64,000 bases of DNA from Massilia eurypsychrophila (GTDB lineage: Bacteria > Pseudomonadota > Gammaproteobacteria > Burkholderiales > Burkholderiaceae_D): the NCBI RefSeq assembly GCF_002760655.1, contig NZ_PDOC01000010.1, forward strand, positions 106,641 to 170,640. Direction: 5' to 3'. Below the pieces are notes generated by a model. It saw only the letters and a program-made list of their open reading frames with translations, was not told the DNA's origin and searched no databases. The first letter of the stretch is position 1; every line of letters begins with the position of its first letter. Below, piece by piece: positions 6,445 to 15,093 of this stretch. The position numbers were made by a program, and so were the translations under genes.

Positions 6445-8514
6445 ATGCCTGACCGCCAAGAGCCCAGCAGCGTCCCGCCCGCTTCCCGCGCCACCTCGCG
6501 CACTACCAAGATCGTGCTGACGGTGCTCGGCCTGCTGGTGGCCATACCGGCCATTGCGCTCGTCATCCTGCTCAATTACGACTGGAACAAGGCGCGCCCG
6601 TGGCTCAACGCCAAGGCGAGCGACGCGATCGGGCGCCCGTTTGCCATCAACGGCGACCTGACCTTGGAGTGGGAAAAGCCGGCCGCCAGGATTGCCGGGC
6701 ACGAAACAAGCTGGCGCGACCATATTCCCTGGCCTCACCTGATCGCCAACGACGTCCACGTCAGCAATCCGGCCGGACTGCCGGCGCGCGACACGGCCAG
6801 CGTCAGCCAGCTGTCGTTCTCGCTCAATCCGTTTTCGCTGCTGCACAAGACCATCGCCATTCCGACCTTGCGCTTCGAAACGCCAAAAATCGACCTGCTG
6901 CGCAATGCCGACGGCACCAACAACTGGACGTTCCAGCGCGACGAGAAAAAGTCCGAATGGAAGCTCGACCTTGAACGGGTGGTCTTTACCAAGGGCGTCG
7001 TGCACCTGGCCGACGCGGTCGAAAAAGCCGACGTCACCGCCGACGTCGACACCATCAGCGACAAGACCTACGGCATCAGCTGGAAACTGCGCGGCACCTA
7101 CCACGGCGCTCCGGTGACCGGCGGCGGCAAGGCCGGCGCGGTGCTCTCGCTCAAGGAAAGCAGCGTGCCCTACCCGATACAGGCGGACTTTCGCGCCGGC
7201 CCCAACCGTGTCAGCGCCGAAGGCACCATCACCCGTCCGTCAAAGCTGGCGGCAATCGACCTCAAGCTCAAGCTGGCCGGCCCCAGCATGGCGCGCCTGT
7301 ACGATTTCACCGGCGTGCTGCTGCCGGAAACGCCAGCCTTCAGCACTGAGGGCCGCCTGATCGGCACGCTCGACGCAAAAAGCAGCCGCTGGACGTATGA
7401 CAAGTTCAAAGGCAAGGTCGGCAGTAGCGACCTGGGCGGGCGCCTGGAATACCAGACCGGCAAGCCGCGCGGCATGTTGACTGGCAACGTGGTGTCGCAG
7501 CAACTCAACTTCGCCGACCTCGGGCCGCTGATCGGCGCCGACTCGAACGCCAGCAAAACGGCGCGCGGCGTGGCGCCGGTGCAGCCGGCCGGCAAGGTGC
7601 TGCCGGTCGAAACATTCCGCACCGAGCGCTGGAAAACGGTCGACGCCGACGTCAAGTACTCGGCCCAGCGGATCGTGCGCGACAAGCAGCTGCCGATCAG
7701 CAAGCTGAGCACCCACCTGGTCATGAAGGCGGGCGTGCTGACGCTCAATCCTCTGAACTTCACCATCGCCGGCGGCAACATGGTGTCGAACATCAGGCTC
7801 GACGGCAGCGGGCGCGACGGCAAGGACGCCATCAAGGCCACCGCCAAGGTCACCGCGCGCCACCTGAAGATCAAGGAATTGTTCCCGACCATAGAAAAGA
7901 TGCAGGCGACGGTCGGTGAAATCAACGGCGACGCCCAGCTGTCGGCAACCGGCAACTCGGTCGCCACATTGCTGGCCAGCTCTAACGGCGAAATCAAGAC
8001 GCTCATCAACCAGGGCTCGGTGAGCAAACTGCTGCTCGAGACGATGGGGCTAAACGTCGGCAACATCGTGCTGACCAAGCTGTTCGGCGACAAGCCGGTG
8101 CAGCTCAATTGCATGGCCACCAACTTTGCCGTCACCAACGGCGTGATGCAAACGCGCGTGTTCGTCATCGACACCGACGAAGCGGTCATTACGGCCGACG
8201 GCAGCATCAACCTGGTTAACGAGCAGCTGAACCTGACGATGCGCCCACAAACGAAGAGCCTGCGCATCTTCTCGCTGCGCTCGCCCTTGCACCTGCAAGG
8301 CACCTTCAGCAAGCCCGACGTGTCGGTCGACAAGGGCGTGCTGGCCATGAAAGCCGGCGGCGCCATCGCGCTGGCCACGGTGGCCGCGCCAATCGCCGCC
8401 CTGCTGCCTTTGATTAACACCGGTCCTGGCCAGGACAGCGCCTGCGGCACGCTGCTCGCCGCCGCCCGCGTCAAGCCGGTGGCCCCGCCGCCGGCCGCCC
8501 GCGCCCCGCGCTGA
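6445..8514 (+). CDS. AsmA-family inner-membrane/periplasmic protein
   Basis: 689 aa. A cytoplasmic N-terminus of ~20 residues precedes one transmembrane helix (~22-44, IVLTVLGLLVAIPAIALVILL). A long periplasmic beta-rich region follows, beginning DWNKARPWLNAKASDAIGRP, the AsmA N-terminal signature. The C-terminal AsmA_2-like region (residues ~430-650) contains NGDAQLSATG and LNLTMRPQTK. AsmA-like proteins belong to the bridge-like lipid-transfer superfamily and affect outer-membrane assembly and phospholipid transport. It has its own dyad promoter and is followed by a hairpin. Confidence 0.85.
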   Translation: MPDRQEPSSVPPASRATSRTTKIVLTVLGLLVAIPAIALVILLNYDWNKARPWLNAKASDAIGRPFAINGDLTLEWEKPAARIAGHETSWRDHIPWPHLIANDVHVSNPAGLPARDTASVSQLSFSLNPFSLLHKTIAIPTLRFETPKIDLLRNADGTNNWTFQRDEKKSEWKLDLERVVFTKGVVHLADAVEKADVTADVDTISDKTYGISWKLRGTYHGAPVTGGGKAGAVLSLKESSVPYPIQADFRAGPNRVSAEGTITRPSKLAAIDLKLKLAGPSMARLYDFTGVLLPETPAFSTEGRLIGTLDAKSSRWTYDKFKGKVGSSDLGGRLEYQTGKPRGMLTGNVVSQQLNFADLGPLIGADSNASKTARGVAPVQPAGKVLPVETFRTERWKTVDADVKYSAQRIVRDKQLPISKLSTHLVMKAGVLTLNPLNFTIAGGNMVSNIRLDGSGRDGKDAIKATAKVTARHLKIKELFPTIEKMQATVGEINGDAQLSATGNSVATLLASSNGEIKTLINQGSVSKLLLETMGLNVGNIVLTKLFGDKPVQLNCMATNFAVTNGVMQTRVFVIDTDEAVITADGSINLVNEQLNLTMRPQTKSLRIFSLRSPLHLQGTFSKPDVSVDKGVLAMKAGGAIALATVAAPIAALLPLINTGPGQDSACGTLLAAARVKPVAPPPAARAPR

Positions 8515-8523
8515 CACGTCAAT

Positions 8524-8545
8524 ACAGCCCTCCGCCGAGGGCTGT
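8524..8545 (+). terminator. Hairpin terminator-like structure after the AsmA gene
   Basis: A perfect 9-bp stem ACAGCCCTC/GAGGGCTGT has a 4-nt loop (CGCC) but only a weak T-rich tail (CCTGTTC). It ends 18 bp before the next dyad. Confidence 0.6.
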
Positions 8546-8562
8546 CCTGTTCGCAACACTGT

Positions 8563-8576
8563 GTGCGTTGCCGAAC
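8563..8576 (+). promoter_or_regulatory. GTNCG-N4-CGNAC dyad, class II position
   Basis: GTGCG-TTGC-CGAAC. Twenty-two nt separate it from TACTCT (8599-8604), upstream of the BON lipoprotein gene at 8675. The CAGACC following it also follows the 550-563 copy. Confidence 0.65.
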
Positions 8577-8674
8577 AGACCAGCCCTCTGGCAGGCTCTA
8601 CTCTGTGACCTATCGGCTCAGGTGTAGAACGCCCTGCCGCAACCAAGAACAACAATCCACACTAAGGACCCCAT

Positions 8675-8992
8675 ATGAAAAACCTGAAAATCGCAAGCAC
8701 TCTGATCGCCGCCCTGATGATGTCGACCATCGTCGGCTGCGCATCGACCACCGAATCCAAGCACGCCACCCCAGGCCAATACATCGATGACGTCGCCATC
8801 ACCACCGGCGTCAAGGCAGCCATCCTGAATGCCCCGACATTGAAAGTGTCGGAAATCAACGTCGAGACCTACAAAGGCGTCGTGCAACTGAGCGGCTTTG
8901 TCAGCTCGGCAGAGAACATCGCGACCGCATCGTCGGTAGCACGTTCCGTGAACGGCGTGAAATCGGTCAAGAACGACCTGCGCCTGAAGTAA
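8675..8992 (+). CDS. BON-domain lipoprotein (OsmY-like)
   Basis: 105 aa with lipobox IVGC (Cys ~22). One BON domain spans residues ~38-103 (ITTGVKAAILNAPTLKVSEINVETYKGVVQLSGFV, then a VKSVKNDL end). BON proteins bind phospholipid or the envelope and are usually induced by osmotic or stationary-phase stress. An AAGGA-type ribosome site precedes the ATG. An AT-rich 54-bp spacer separates it from the OsmB-like gene. Confidence 0.9.
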   Translation: MKNLKIASTLIAALMMSTIVGCASTTESKHATPGQYIDDVAITTGVKAAILNAPTLKVSEINVETYKGVVQLSGFVSSAENIATASSVARSVNGVKSVKNDLRLK

Positions 8993-9046
8993 TAAATAAA
9001 TAATTAATTAATAAGCAACACCACAACCCACCCAAGGAGATACCAC

Positions 9047-9268
9047 ATGAAGACCATCAAACAATTCGTAGTAAGCGCATCGCTGATCACCGTGGCCCTC
9101 GGCCTGGCTGGCTGCGCCGGCATGTCGAACCAGGACAAGAACACTGCAATCGGCGCTGGCGCTGGTGCAGTTGTCGGCGGCGTACTGACCGGCGGCAGCC
9201 CAGTTGGCACCGTTGGCGGAGCAGCAGTCGGCGGCATCATCGGTAACCAGGTCAAGACCACCAAGTAA
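9047..9268 (+). CDS. OsmB-like glycine-zipper lipoprotein
   Basis: 73 aa. Lipobox LAGC (Cys ~22) followed by a compact glycine zipper (AIGAGAGAVVGGVLTGGSPV, then GGAAVGGIIGNQV). The size and layout are those of OsmB/YmgG-type osmotically inducible lipoproteins. AAGGAGAT lies before the ATG. It is probably cotranscribed with the BON gene and ends at a clear terminator. Confidence 0.88.
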   Translation: MKTIKQFVVSASLITVALGLAGCAGMSNQDKNTAIGAGAGAVVGGVLTGGSPVGTVGGAAVGGIIGNQVKTTK

Positions 9269-9292
9269 TTGGTAGCAATACGTAGTTAAAAG

Positions 9293-9317
9293 CGCCCCGC
9301 CCGTCGGGGCGTCTTCT
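9293..9317 (+). terminator. Rho-independent terminator
   Basis: Perfect 7-bp stem CGCCCCG/CGGGGCG (9293-9299 with 9305-9311), 5-nt loop, then T-rich TCTTCT. Confidence 0.8.
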
Positions 9318-9480
9318 ATTTTGGCAACTAAATAGAGGGACCGAGAGGTGCGAATCGCAGTATTATGTATGCGTTAAGAATTTCCTGTCCGCAGCAATCG
9401 AGCTGGCGACCATGGCAGCGCCTTACGGCGCCTGGTGGGCGTAAAGTAGCATCTGGGATGAGCCCGCAAGGCAGGATCAC

Positions 9481-10884
9481 ATGAACAATGACGGGAAAGC
9501 CCGCGCCGGGAAGTTTGCCAGCGTCCCGGCCGTGCAAGTACTGCACGAGCAGGAAGTTGCAGCCCTGCGCGCCACAATCGACCAGTTGCTGGCCATGATC
9601 GCCAGCCATTCCGCCAACGACAACCAGTCCGCCGCGTTCGCCCAGCTGGTGCGCCAGCTGCAGGCAGCGAACGAACACCTGGTGCTGGCCACCTTCGGCG
9701 CCCAGGACCGCCAGGCCGCGGCCGAAGCGGCCAACCTGCGCCAGACCGAGTTTCTTTCGATGTTGGCGCACGAGCTGCGCAACCCGCTGCAGCCGATGGC
9801 AATGGCCAACGAATTGCTGGGCAAGATCACTGACCTGCATCCGACCGTGGCGACAGTGCACGGCGTGTACGCACGCCAAATGACCCACATGGTGCGGCTG
9901 GTCGACGACCTGCTTGATGCTTCGCGCGTCAACAGCGGCAAGGTCGTCTTGCAGCTGGCCCCGGTGGTGCTGAGCGACATCATCGCCGACGCCGTCGAAA
10001 TCAGCCGTCCCGGCATCGAACGGCGCTACCAGCAGTTGCAGGTGCGCCTGCCGGCCGCCGCGCTGGTGCTCGACGGCGACAAGGTCAGGCTGGCGCAGAT
10101 GTTTTCCAACCTGCTCATCAACGCGAGCAAGTTCACCCACGAATATGGCCGCATCGAGATCAATGCCAGGCGCGTGGGCAACACCGTCACCGTCGAAGTC
10201 AGCGACGACGGCGCCGGCATCCAGCCGGAGCTGCAGCCATTCATCTTCGACTTGTTCACCCAGGGCTTCCGCTCGCTCGACCGTGCCCAGGGTGGCCTTG
10301 GCATCGGCTTGTCGCTGGTGCGTACGATCGCCCAATTGCATGGCGGCACGGTCAGCGTGACGAGCGCAGGCAGCGCCCAGGGCAGCATGTTCAGCGTCAC
10401 CTTGCCGTTGTCGGCCAGCACGGACCAGCGTGCGAACGCCGCCGCGCAGGCAGTGCCGGCGGTGCCGTGCAAAATCTTGCTGATCGAAGACAATCACGAC
10501 GCCAACGACATCCTGACCATGCTGCTCGAGCGCGACGGTCACAGCGTGACGAGCTGCTTCGACGGCCCCAGCGGCCTGCGCGCCGGCCTCAGCCAGTCGT
10601 TCGACTTGGTGTTGTGCGACATCGGCCTGCCCGGCATGGACGGCTACCAGGTCGTCAGCGCGCTGCGCGCCGCCCTCGACGAGCCGCGCCCCTGTTTCGT
10701 TGCCACCACCGGCTACAGCGACAGCGATCAGCCGGACCGCGCCAGCGAGGCCGGATTCGACCATTACCTGGTCAAACCGGTGAGCCTGCCGGCGCTGACC
10801 CGCATCATCGCCGCGCATGCCAGCCAGCTGCGCATCCCGTCCCAACGCCGCGACGACCCGACGGCGTCGCAAAAAAAATACTGA
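9481..10884 (+). CDS. Hybrid sensor histidine kinase (HisKA-HATPase-receiver)
   Basis: 467 aa and no transmembrane segment, so a soluble kinase. Residues 1-85 are a helical region with no recognised sensor. The H-box is LAHELRNP (His97). The ATPase domain has LLINASKF, SDDGAGI and GGLGIGLSLV (~190-310). A C-terminal receiver spans ~330-450, with acidic pair ED near 336, phospho-acceptor Asp380 (LVLCDIGLPGMDG) and Lys432. It is the first gene of a three-gene unit, only 3 bp before the next gene, ending in the KaiC-like ATPase, and so is probably its signalling partner. Confidence 0.88.
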   Translation: MNNDGKARAGKFASVPAVQVLHEQEVAALRATIDQLLAMIASHSANDNQSAAFAQLVRQLQAANEHLVLATFGAQDRQAAAEAANLRQTEFLSMLAHELRNPLQPMAMANELLGKITDLHPTVATVHGVYARQMTHMVRLVDDLLDASRVNSGKVVLQLAPVVLSDIIADAVEISRPGIERRYQQLQVRLPAAALVLDGDKVRLAQMFSNLLINASKFTHEYGRIEINARRVGNTVTVEVSDDGAGIQPELQPFIFDLFTQGFRSLDRAQGGLGIGLSLVRTIAQLHGGTVSVTSAGSAQGSMFSVTLPLSASTDQRANAAAQAVPAVPCKILLIEDNHDANDILTMLLERDGHSVTSCFDGPSGLRAGLSQSFDLVLCDIGLPGMDGYQVVSALRAALDEPRPCFVATTGYSDSDQPDRASEAGFDHYLVKPVSLPALTRIIAAHASQLRIPSQRRDDPTASQKKY

Positions 10885-10887
10885 ACT

Positions 10888-11301
10888 ATGGCTACCAGCG
10901 AGCAACAGCGACATTTCATGATCGGCCAGGCGGTGCGGCGCGCGCCCGGCTCTGACGACGACGTCGATCTGCGCCTGTGGCAGAGCCTGGCGCTCGAGCT
11001 GCGCGTCATTATCGGCGAGCGCGGCTTCGAGTCGATGTATGCGCGCAGCCTGCACCTTGCCGCCGCGGCGTCGCCGTGGCTGGCGTCGGAGACAGCGCAA
11101 AGCGGCGATGCATTCGCGCTGCTGGCCGCGCGCCTGAAACAGCGTCCGGCGGCCGAAGCGCAAGCGGCCAGCGCCGCCCTGCTGAATATTTTCATCGACA
11201 CCCTGATCGTACTAATTGGCGAACTTTTGACCTACAGCATCCTGCGCAAGGCATGGGGTGACGACGTCGTGAATCAAGCTGCAACGGAGCACCGAACATG
11301 A
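10888..11301 (+). CDS. Uncharacterised small protein between hybrid kinase and KaiC-like gene
   Basis: 137 aa. The N-terminal half is charged and helical (DLRLWQSLALELRVIIGERGFESMY). Residues ~90-120 are strongly hydrophobic (LLNIFIDTLIVLIGELLTYSIL), possibly an amphipathic or membrane-contacting helix. It is not KaiB: there is no thioredoxin-like KaiB pattern. Its stop overlaps the KaiC-like start by 4 bp (ATGA), indicating translational coupling and a role in that module. I cannot assign a function. Confidence 0.7.
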   Translation: MATSEQQRHFMIGQAVRRAPGSDDDVDLRLWQSLALELRVIIGERGFESMYARSLHLAAAASPWLASETAQSGDAFALLAARLKQRPAAEAQAASAALLNIFIDTLIVLIGELLTYSILRKAWGDDVVNQAATEHRT

Positions 11302-12761
11302 ACAAAGTGAGTATCCAACGGCTGGCCACGGGCGTCCCCGGGCTCGATGAATTGCTCGGCGGCGGCGTGCCCGAGTTTTCGTTCAACCTGCTGGCCGGTA
11401 CGCCCGGCAGCGGCAAGACGACGATGGCGCACCAGATCATGTTTTCGCTGGCTAACCCCGATCGGCGGGCGCTGTTTTTCACCGTGCTGGGCGAGCCGCC
11501 GCTGAAGATGCTGCGCTACCAGCAGCAGTTTCCCTTCTTCGATGTCAGCAAGATCAACGAGTCGATCCGCTTCGTCAACCTGGCCGCCGACTTGCTCGAG
11601 GGCGACTTCGACCGGGTATTGGCGCGCATCGAGGAAGAAGTCCAGGCCTTCAAGCCGAGCCTGGTGTTTGTCGACTCGTTCCGTTCGGTGGTGCAGTCGG
11701 CCAAGGCGATGGACGCCGGCGCCGGCGGCCTGCAGCACTTCGTCCAGCAGCTCGGCATGCAAATGACGAGCTGGCTGGCCACCACCTTCCTGATCGGCGA
11801 ATACCTGGCGCCGGAAGCCGAATCGAGCCCGGTGTTTACCGTCGCCGACGGCATCTTGTGGCTGTCGCAACTGATTCATCGCGACGCGCTGGTGCGCAAG
11901 ATCCAGGTCGTCAAGATGCGCGGCCAGGCGCAGAGCCTGGGCATCCACACCTTCCGCATTGGCGACAACGGCCTCGAAATCTTCCCGCGCGCGGTAGTCA
12001 AGCCGGCCGCCAGGCAAGTGCGCATTGCGTCGAACGAGCGGGTATCGCTTGGTGTGCCCGAGCTCGACAAGATGATGGGCGGCGGGCTGCCGGCCGCCTA
12101 CTCGCTGCTGGTGGTGGGACCGTCCGGTTCCGGCAAGACCGTGCTGGCGACCCAGTTCCTGGCCGAAGGCGTGCGCGTCGGCGAACCGGGCGTGATTGCC
12201 GCGTTCGAGAAAAGTCCCAACCAGCTGATGAGCCAGCAGCTCAACGACCTGATCGCCAGCGGCGCCGTCGGCGTGATCAATACGCGCACGCTCGACCTGT
12301 CGCTCGACGAGATCCTGCACGACCTGGTCGCCATGATCGAGAAGATGAAGGCGCGCCGGGTCGTCATCGATTCGGTGTCCGGCTTTGAAATGGCGCTGGC
12401 GTCGATGTTCCGCGAAGACTTCCGCGAATCGCTGTACCGGCTGGTTGCAACGCTGACCGAGATGGGCGTGACGGTGCTGATGACGGCCGAAGTGGAAGAC
12501 CGCTACCAGGAGCTGCGCTTCAGTTCGTATGGCAACGCGTTCCTGGCCGACGCCATCGTCATGCAGCGCTATGTCGAGCTGAATGGCAAGCTGCGGCGCG
12601 TGACGTCGGTGGTCAAGATCCGCGGCAGCGCGCACAGCGACGAATTCCGCTTTTACGACATCGGCCCGGACGGCATCCGCATCGGCGAAGACCTGCAGCA
12701 ATACCAGGGCATCCTGGCCGGCACGCCAAAGCTGATCGATGTGGGCGACGATCCGGCCTGA
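11298..12761 (+). CDS. KaiC-like tandem RecA-fold ATPase
   Basis: 487 aa with two KaiC/RadA-type domains. Walker A1 is GTPGSGKTT (34-42) and A2 is GPSGSGKT (274-281). Each domain opens with the KaiC phrase (GVPGLDELLGGG and GVPELDKMMGGG). KaiC usually has a catalytic Glu pair after each Walker A; here the pair reads GE (65-66) and EK (304-305), so each half keeps one Glu. There is no kaiA or kaiB nearby. It is more likely a KaiC-like signalling ATPase working with the upstream hybrid kinase than a circadian clock component. Confidence 0.87.
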   Translation: MNKVSIQRLATGVPGLDELLGGGVPEFSFNLLAGTPGSGKTTMAHQIMFSLANPDRRALFFTVLGEPPLKMLRYQQQFPFFDVSKINESIRFVNLAADLLEGDFDRVLARIEEEVQAFKPSLVFVDSFRSVVQSAKAMDAGAGGLQHFVQQLGMQMTSWLATTFLIGEYLAPEAESSPVFTVADGILWLSQLIHRDALVRKIQVVKMRGQAQSLGIHTFRIGDNGLEIFPRAVVKPAARQVRIASNERVSLGVPELDKMMGGGLPAAYSLLVVGPSGSGKTVLATQFLAEGVRVGEPGVIAAFEKSPNQLMSQQLNDLIASGAVGVINTRTLDLSLDEILHDLVAMIEKMKARRVVIDSVSGFEMALASMFREDFRESLYRLVATLTEMGVTVLMTAEVEDRYQELRFSSYGNAFLADAIVMQRYVELNGKLRRVTSVVKIRGSAHSDEFRFYDIGPDGIRIGEDLQQYQGILAGTPKLIDVGDDPA

Positions 12762-12765
12762 ATTG

Positions 12766-12803
12766 CGGCGATGGCAGCTTCACGGGACCATCGTCGACTT
12801 TTA
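12766..12803 (+). terminator. Hairpin between convergent genes
   Basis: CGGCGATGG pairs with CCATCGTCG (12766-12774 with 12788-12796, one wobble), then ACTTTTAT. It probably terminates the kinase/KaiC-like unit and touches the stop of the convergent regulator gene. Confidence 0.5.
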
Positions 12804-13568
12804 TACAAAGGCGGTGGCCAGCGCCGCTTCGCCCGCTTCCTTGACGATCTCGTAGCACTTGCACGAGGCTGCCGCCAGCCCGGGCAGATCGAGGATCTCG
12901 ATATTGCCGCGGCTATAGATGATCAGGCCCTGCTGCTGCAGCGCGCTGGCAGCCTTGGTCACGCCGACCCGCCGCACGCCCAGCGCGTGCGCCAGGAATT
13001 CGTGAGTGAGGTGAAATTTGTCCGATTCCAGGCGGTCGCGCGTGATCAGCAGCGAACGGGCCAGGCGCGCCTCCAGCACGTGGAAGCGGCTGCACACGGC
13101 AATCTGGATCGCCTGTGCCAGCAAGGTGTCGGTGTAGCGGTACAGTACCCGTTGCAGCGACGGATTGCGCGCGAATTCGGTGCGGAACTGGGCGCTGTCC
13201 ATGCGGCTGGCAGTGCCGGCGCGCTGCACCACGGCGCGCACCTGCGCCAGTTCATGGCCGAGCGCGACTGTGGCGCCAAGCATGCCTTCGCGCCCGACCA
13301 GGCCGACCTCGAGCGTCATGCGCCCTTCGGCAACGCCGAGCAGCGATACCAGGCTGTCGTGCGGGAAATAGATGTGCTTGAACGTGTCGCCCGGCTCGCA
13401 CAACACATCGCCGACATCGATCTGCACCTGCTCCAGCTTCGGCGCCAGGCGGGCAAAGTCGTGGTCGGGCAATGCGCCCAGCAGACAGTTGCCGTTCTTC
13501 TCGGCATCCTCGTGGGCAGCGGCGAAAGTTGCAGGTCCAGCGCGGCTCGGTTGAGTGTGTTGAAACAT
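12801..13568 (-). CDS. Crp/Fnr-family transcriptional regulator
   Basis: 255 aa from the ATG at 13568. A cyclic-nucleotide-binding-type beta-barrel (~35-150; GDVLCEPGDTFKHIYFPHDSLVSLL) leads to a dimer helix and a winged helix-turn-helix whose recognition segment is ALGVRRVGVTKAASALQQQGLI. The C-terminal CKCYEIVKEA resembles CECYGVVKKE in the other full-length family member at 31170. The canonical cAMP-binding Arg/Ser signature is not obvious, and there is no N-terminal FNR Cys cluster. A dyad (13674-13687) with TACGCT (13651 to 13646) sits upstream, suggesting autoregulation. Confidence 0.88.
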   Translation of the reverse strand: MFQHTQPSRAGPATFAAAHEDAEKNGNCLLGALPDHDFARLAPKLEQVQIDVGDVLCEPGDTFKHIYFPHDSLVSLLGVAEGRMTLEVGLVGREGMLGATVALGHELAQVRAVVQRAGTASRMDSAQFRTEFARNPSLQRVLYRYTDTLLAQAIQIAVCSRFHVLEARLARSLLITRDRLESDKFHLTHEFLAHALGVRRVGVTKAASALQQQGLIIYSRGNIEILDLPGLAAASCKCYEIVKEAGEAALATAFV

Positions 13569-13673
13569 TTTTCTCGTCGGGTGGCGATCGTGTAAGAAAC
13601 CATTTGTCAAATGGAACGCGATTACATTTACAAACAATTTCAATCAGCGTAACGGCAATAAACGTGAAAGTAT

Positions 13674-13687
13674 GTACGGTGACGCAC
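13674..13687. promoter_or_regulatory. GTNCG-N4-CGNAC dyad in a divergent region
   Basis: GTACG-GTGA-CGCAC. Exactly 22 nt away on the minus side is TACGCT (13651 to 13646) for the Crp/Fnr gene at 13568. Exactly 22 nt away on the plus side is GAGAAT (13710-13715) for the glycine-zipper gene at 13803. One site could serve both. Confidence 0.55.
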
Positions 13688-13715
13688 GGATAACCCCCAT
13701 GTTCACAGGGAGAAT

Positions 13716-13755
13716 GGCGCCATCACCGGACCTAGTGCCGGGTCCGTTTGGCGCC
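13716..13755 (+). other. Nested inverted repeat in the 5' leader
   Basis: GGCGCC (13716-13721) pairs with GGCGCC (13750-13755), and inside it CGGACC (13727-13732) pairs with GGTCCG (13741-13746). It ends 47 bp before the ATG at 13803 and could fold in the leader. There is no T-run, so I do not call it a terminator. Confidence 0.4.
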
Positions 13756-13802
13756 GGAATTACCTGGCGACGAGAAGAAACACAAACCAAAAGGAACCAC
13801 CA

Positions 13803-14552
13803 ATGAACACACCACTGCCCCACAACACCGCGACGAAACATCATCCGATGATGATCATCGCGGCCATTGCCATCATCCTGTTCTGCCTGGCCGGCACCGC
13901 CGCCATCATGGGCTGGATCCCGTCGTCGATCGGCGGCACGCCGGCCCGCGGCGACCTGACCGAGGCGGACCGCCTGGCGCTGGCATCGAAGATGCAGTCG
14001 CCATCGCAGCAGCTGGCCGCCCTGCCGCCGTTGCCGGCCGCCCAGCCGCAACAGCTGGCGCTGGCGCAGGTCGATGCGCCAGTGCAGCAATATCAGCGCG
14101 CACCGGCGCAGAACCATGCACCGGCACAGAACTACGTCGGCGATACGGATGTTCCGCGCGCCGCCCCGCGCGCCCCTGTCCGGCTCGCTGCCGCCGACAA
14201 GCCGGCGAAAAACTGGTGCTCGAACTGCGGCAACGTCGAATCGGTGCGTGAAATCAAGACCCGTGCCCAGGGTAGCGGCGTTGGCGCCGCCGGCGGCGCG
14301 ATCCTTGGCGGCCTGCTCGGCAACCAGGTCGGCGGCGGTCACGGCCGTCAGCTGGCAACCGTCGCCGGTGCCGTCGGCGGCGCCGTCGTCGGCAACCAGG
14401 TCGAAGGCAACATGAAGGCCACGACCAGCTACGAAATCCGCGTGCGCCTCGACGATGGCTCGTCGCGCACCTTCCACCAGCAGCGCGCGCCAGGCTGGCG
14501 CAACGGCGACCGCGTGCGCGTGGTCAAGGGCGTGCTGCGCTCGGTAAAGTAA
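13803..14552 (+). CDS. Membrane-anchored glycine-zipper 2TM protein
   Basis: 249 aa. Unlike the lipoprotein paralogues it has an N-terminal membrane anchor (~17-40, MMIIAAIAIILFCLAGTAAI) and no lipobox. A Pro/Gln/Ala-rich linker (~60-120) follows, then a CSNC pair (~138-141). A glycine-zipper domain (~155-205; GGAILGGLLGNQVGGG) and a basic C-terminal region complete it. The zipper and tail closely resemble the 620-1084 lipoprotein. It likely spans inner membrane and periplasm; function unknown. Confidence 0.85.
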   Translation: MNTPLPHNTATKHHPMMIIAAIAIILFCLAGTAAIMGWIPSSIGGTPARGDLTEADRLALASKMQSPSQQLAALPPLPAAQPQQLALAQVDAPVQQYQRAPAQNHAPAQNYVGDTDVPRAAPRAPVRLAAADKPAKNWCSNCGNVESVREIKTRAQGSGVGAAGGAILGGLLGNQVGGGHGRQLATVAGAVGGAVVGNQVEGNMKATTSYEIRVRLDDGSSRTFHQQRAPGWRNGDRVRVVKGVLRSVK

Positions 14553-14590
14553 TGACGCGGCGACTCTGGCCGCGCTTAGCCTCCAAAACT

Positions 14591-14623
14591 ACGCCATGCG
14601 GCAATTTGCGCATGGCGTTTTTT
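14591..14623 (+). terminator. Rho-independent terminator
   Basis: Perfect 10-bp stem ACGCCATGCG/CGCATGGCGT (14591-14600 with 14609-14618), 8-nt loop, then a T-run. Confidence 0.9.
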
Positions 14624-14682
14624 CTTGGCCAAGGAACCGCATGAGTTTGTTGTTGTTACATCGGATTTTTCCTCAGTGCAAT

Positions 14683-14696
14683 GTGTGACAACGAAC
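14683..14696 (+). promoter_or_regulatory. GTNCG-N4-CGNAC dyad (one mismatch)
   Basis: GTGTG-ACAA-CGAAC. Twenty-two nt separate it from CAGAAT (14719-14724), upstream of the small membrane gene at 14779. The left half has T for C at position 4. Confidence 0.45.
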
Positions 14697-14778
14697 AGAG
14701 TTGCCATTCGACAAGCCTCAGAATCGATTCATTCCCTCATGGGGAACAAAATCCGCTTCGAATCGACAAGGAACGCAT

Positions 14779-15003
14779 ATGAACAAATTGACCTGGATTG
14801 GCATCATCGTTTGGGGACTTTTCGTCACCGGATTCGGTCTAACTGGAGTCAGCGCGCCGCCACACGCGGTGAACGTCCAGCCGCAGGATGTCTTGTTCCT
14901 CATCGTCGGCGGCGTCGTGACGTGCCTCATCGGCGCCGTCGGCCTGGTCGGACTCATGGGATGGATGCCGGGTATGCGAGCTGAGCAAAAAAGTTATCTT
15001 TAA
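14779..15003 (+). CDS. Small two-TM membrane protein
   Basis: 74 aa with two hydrophobic helices (~4-24 and ~38-66) around a short polar loop (PPHAVNVQPQDV). No family recognised. AAGGAACGC precedes the ATG at 14779. Preceded by a dyad promoter candidate and followed by the lmo0937-family gene, it fits the run of small stress-type membrane genes in this region. Confidence 0.65.
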   Translation: MNKLTWIGIIVWGLFVTGFGLTGVSAPPHAVNVQPQDVLFLIVGGVVTCLIGAVGLVGLMGWMPGMRAEQKSYL

Positions 15004-15004
15004 T

Positions 15005-15018
15005 GTACGCCAGCGTAC
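15005..15018 (+). promoter_or_regulatory. GTNCG-N4-CGNAC dyad, class II position
   Basis: GTACG-CCAG-CGTAC. Twenty-two nt separate it from GATACT (15041-15046), upstream of the gene at 15094. It begins 2 bp after the preceding stop codon. Confidence 0.55.
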
Positions 15019-15093
15019 GGAGAAGCTGCAGAGAAGTCGCGATACTGATTTCACGACGAGAAAGTCGTTACTACAACTAACAAGGACATCATC

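Noticed and set aside
11298..12761. Circadian clock operon
   Set aside because: No kaiA or kaiB is present and the catalytic Glu pairs are altered, so only 'KaiC-like' is supported.
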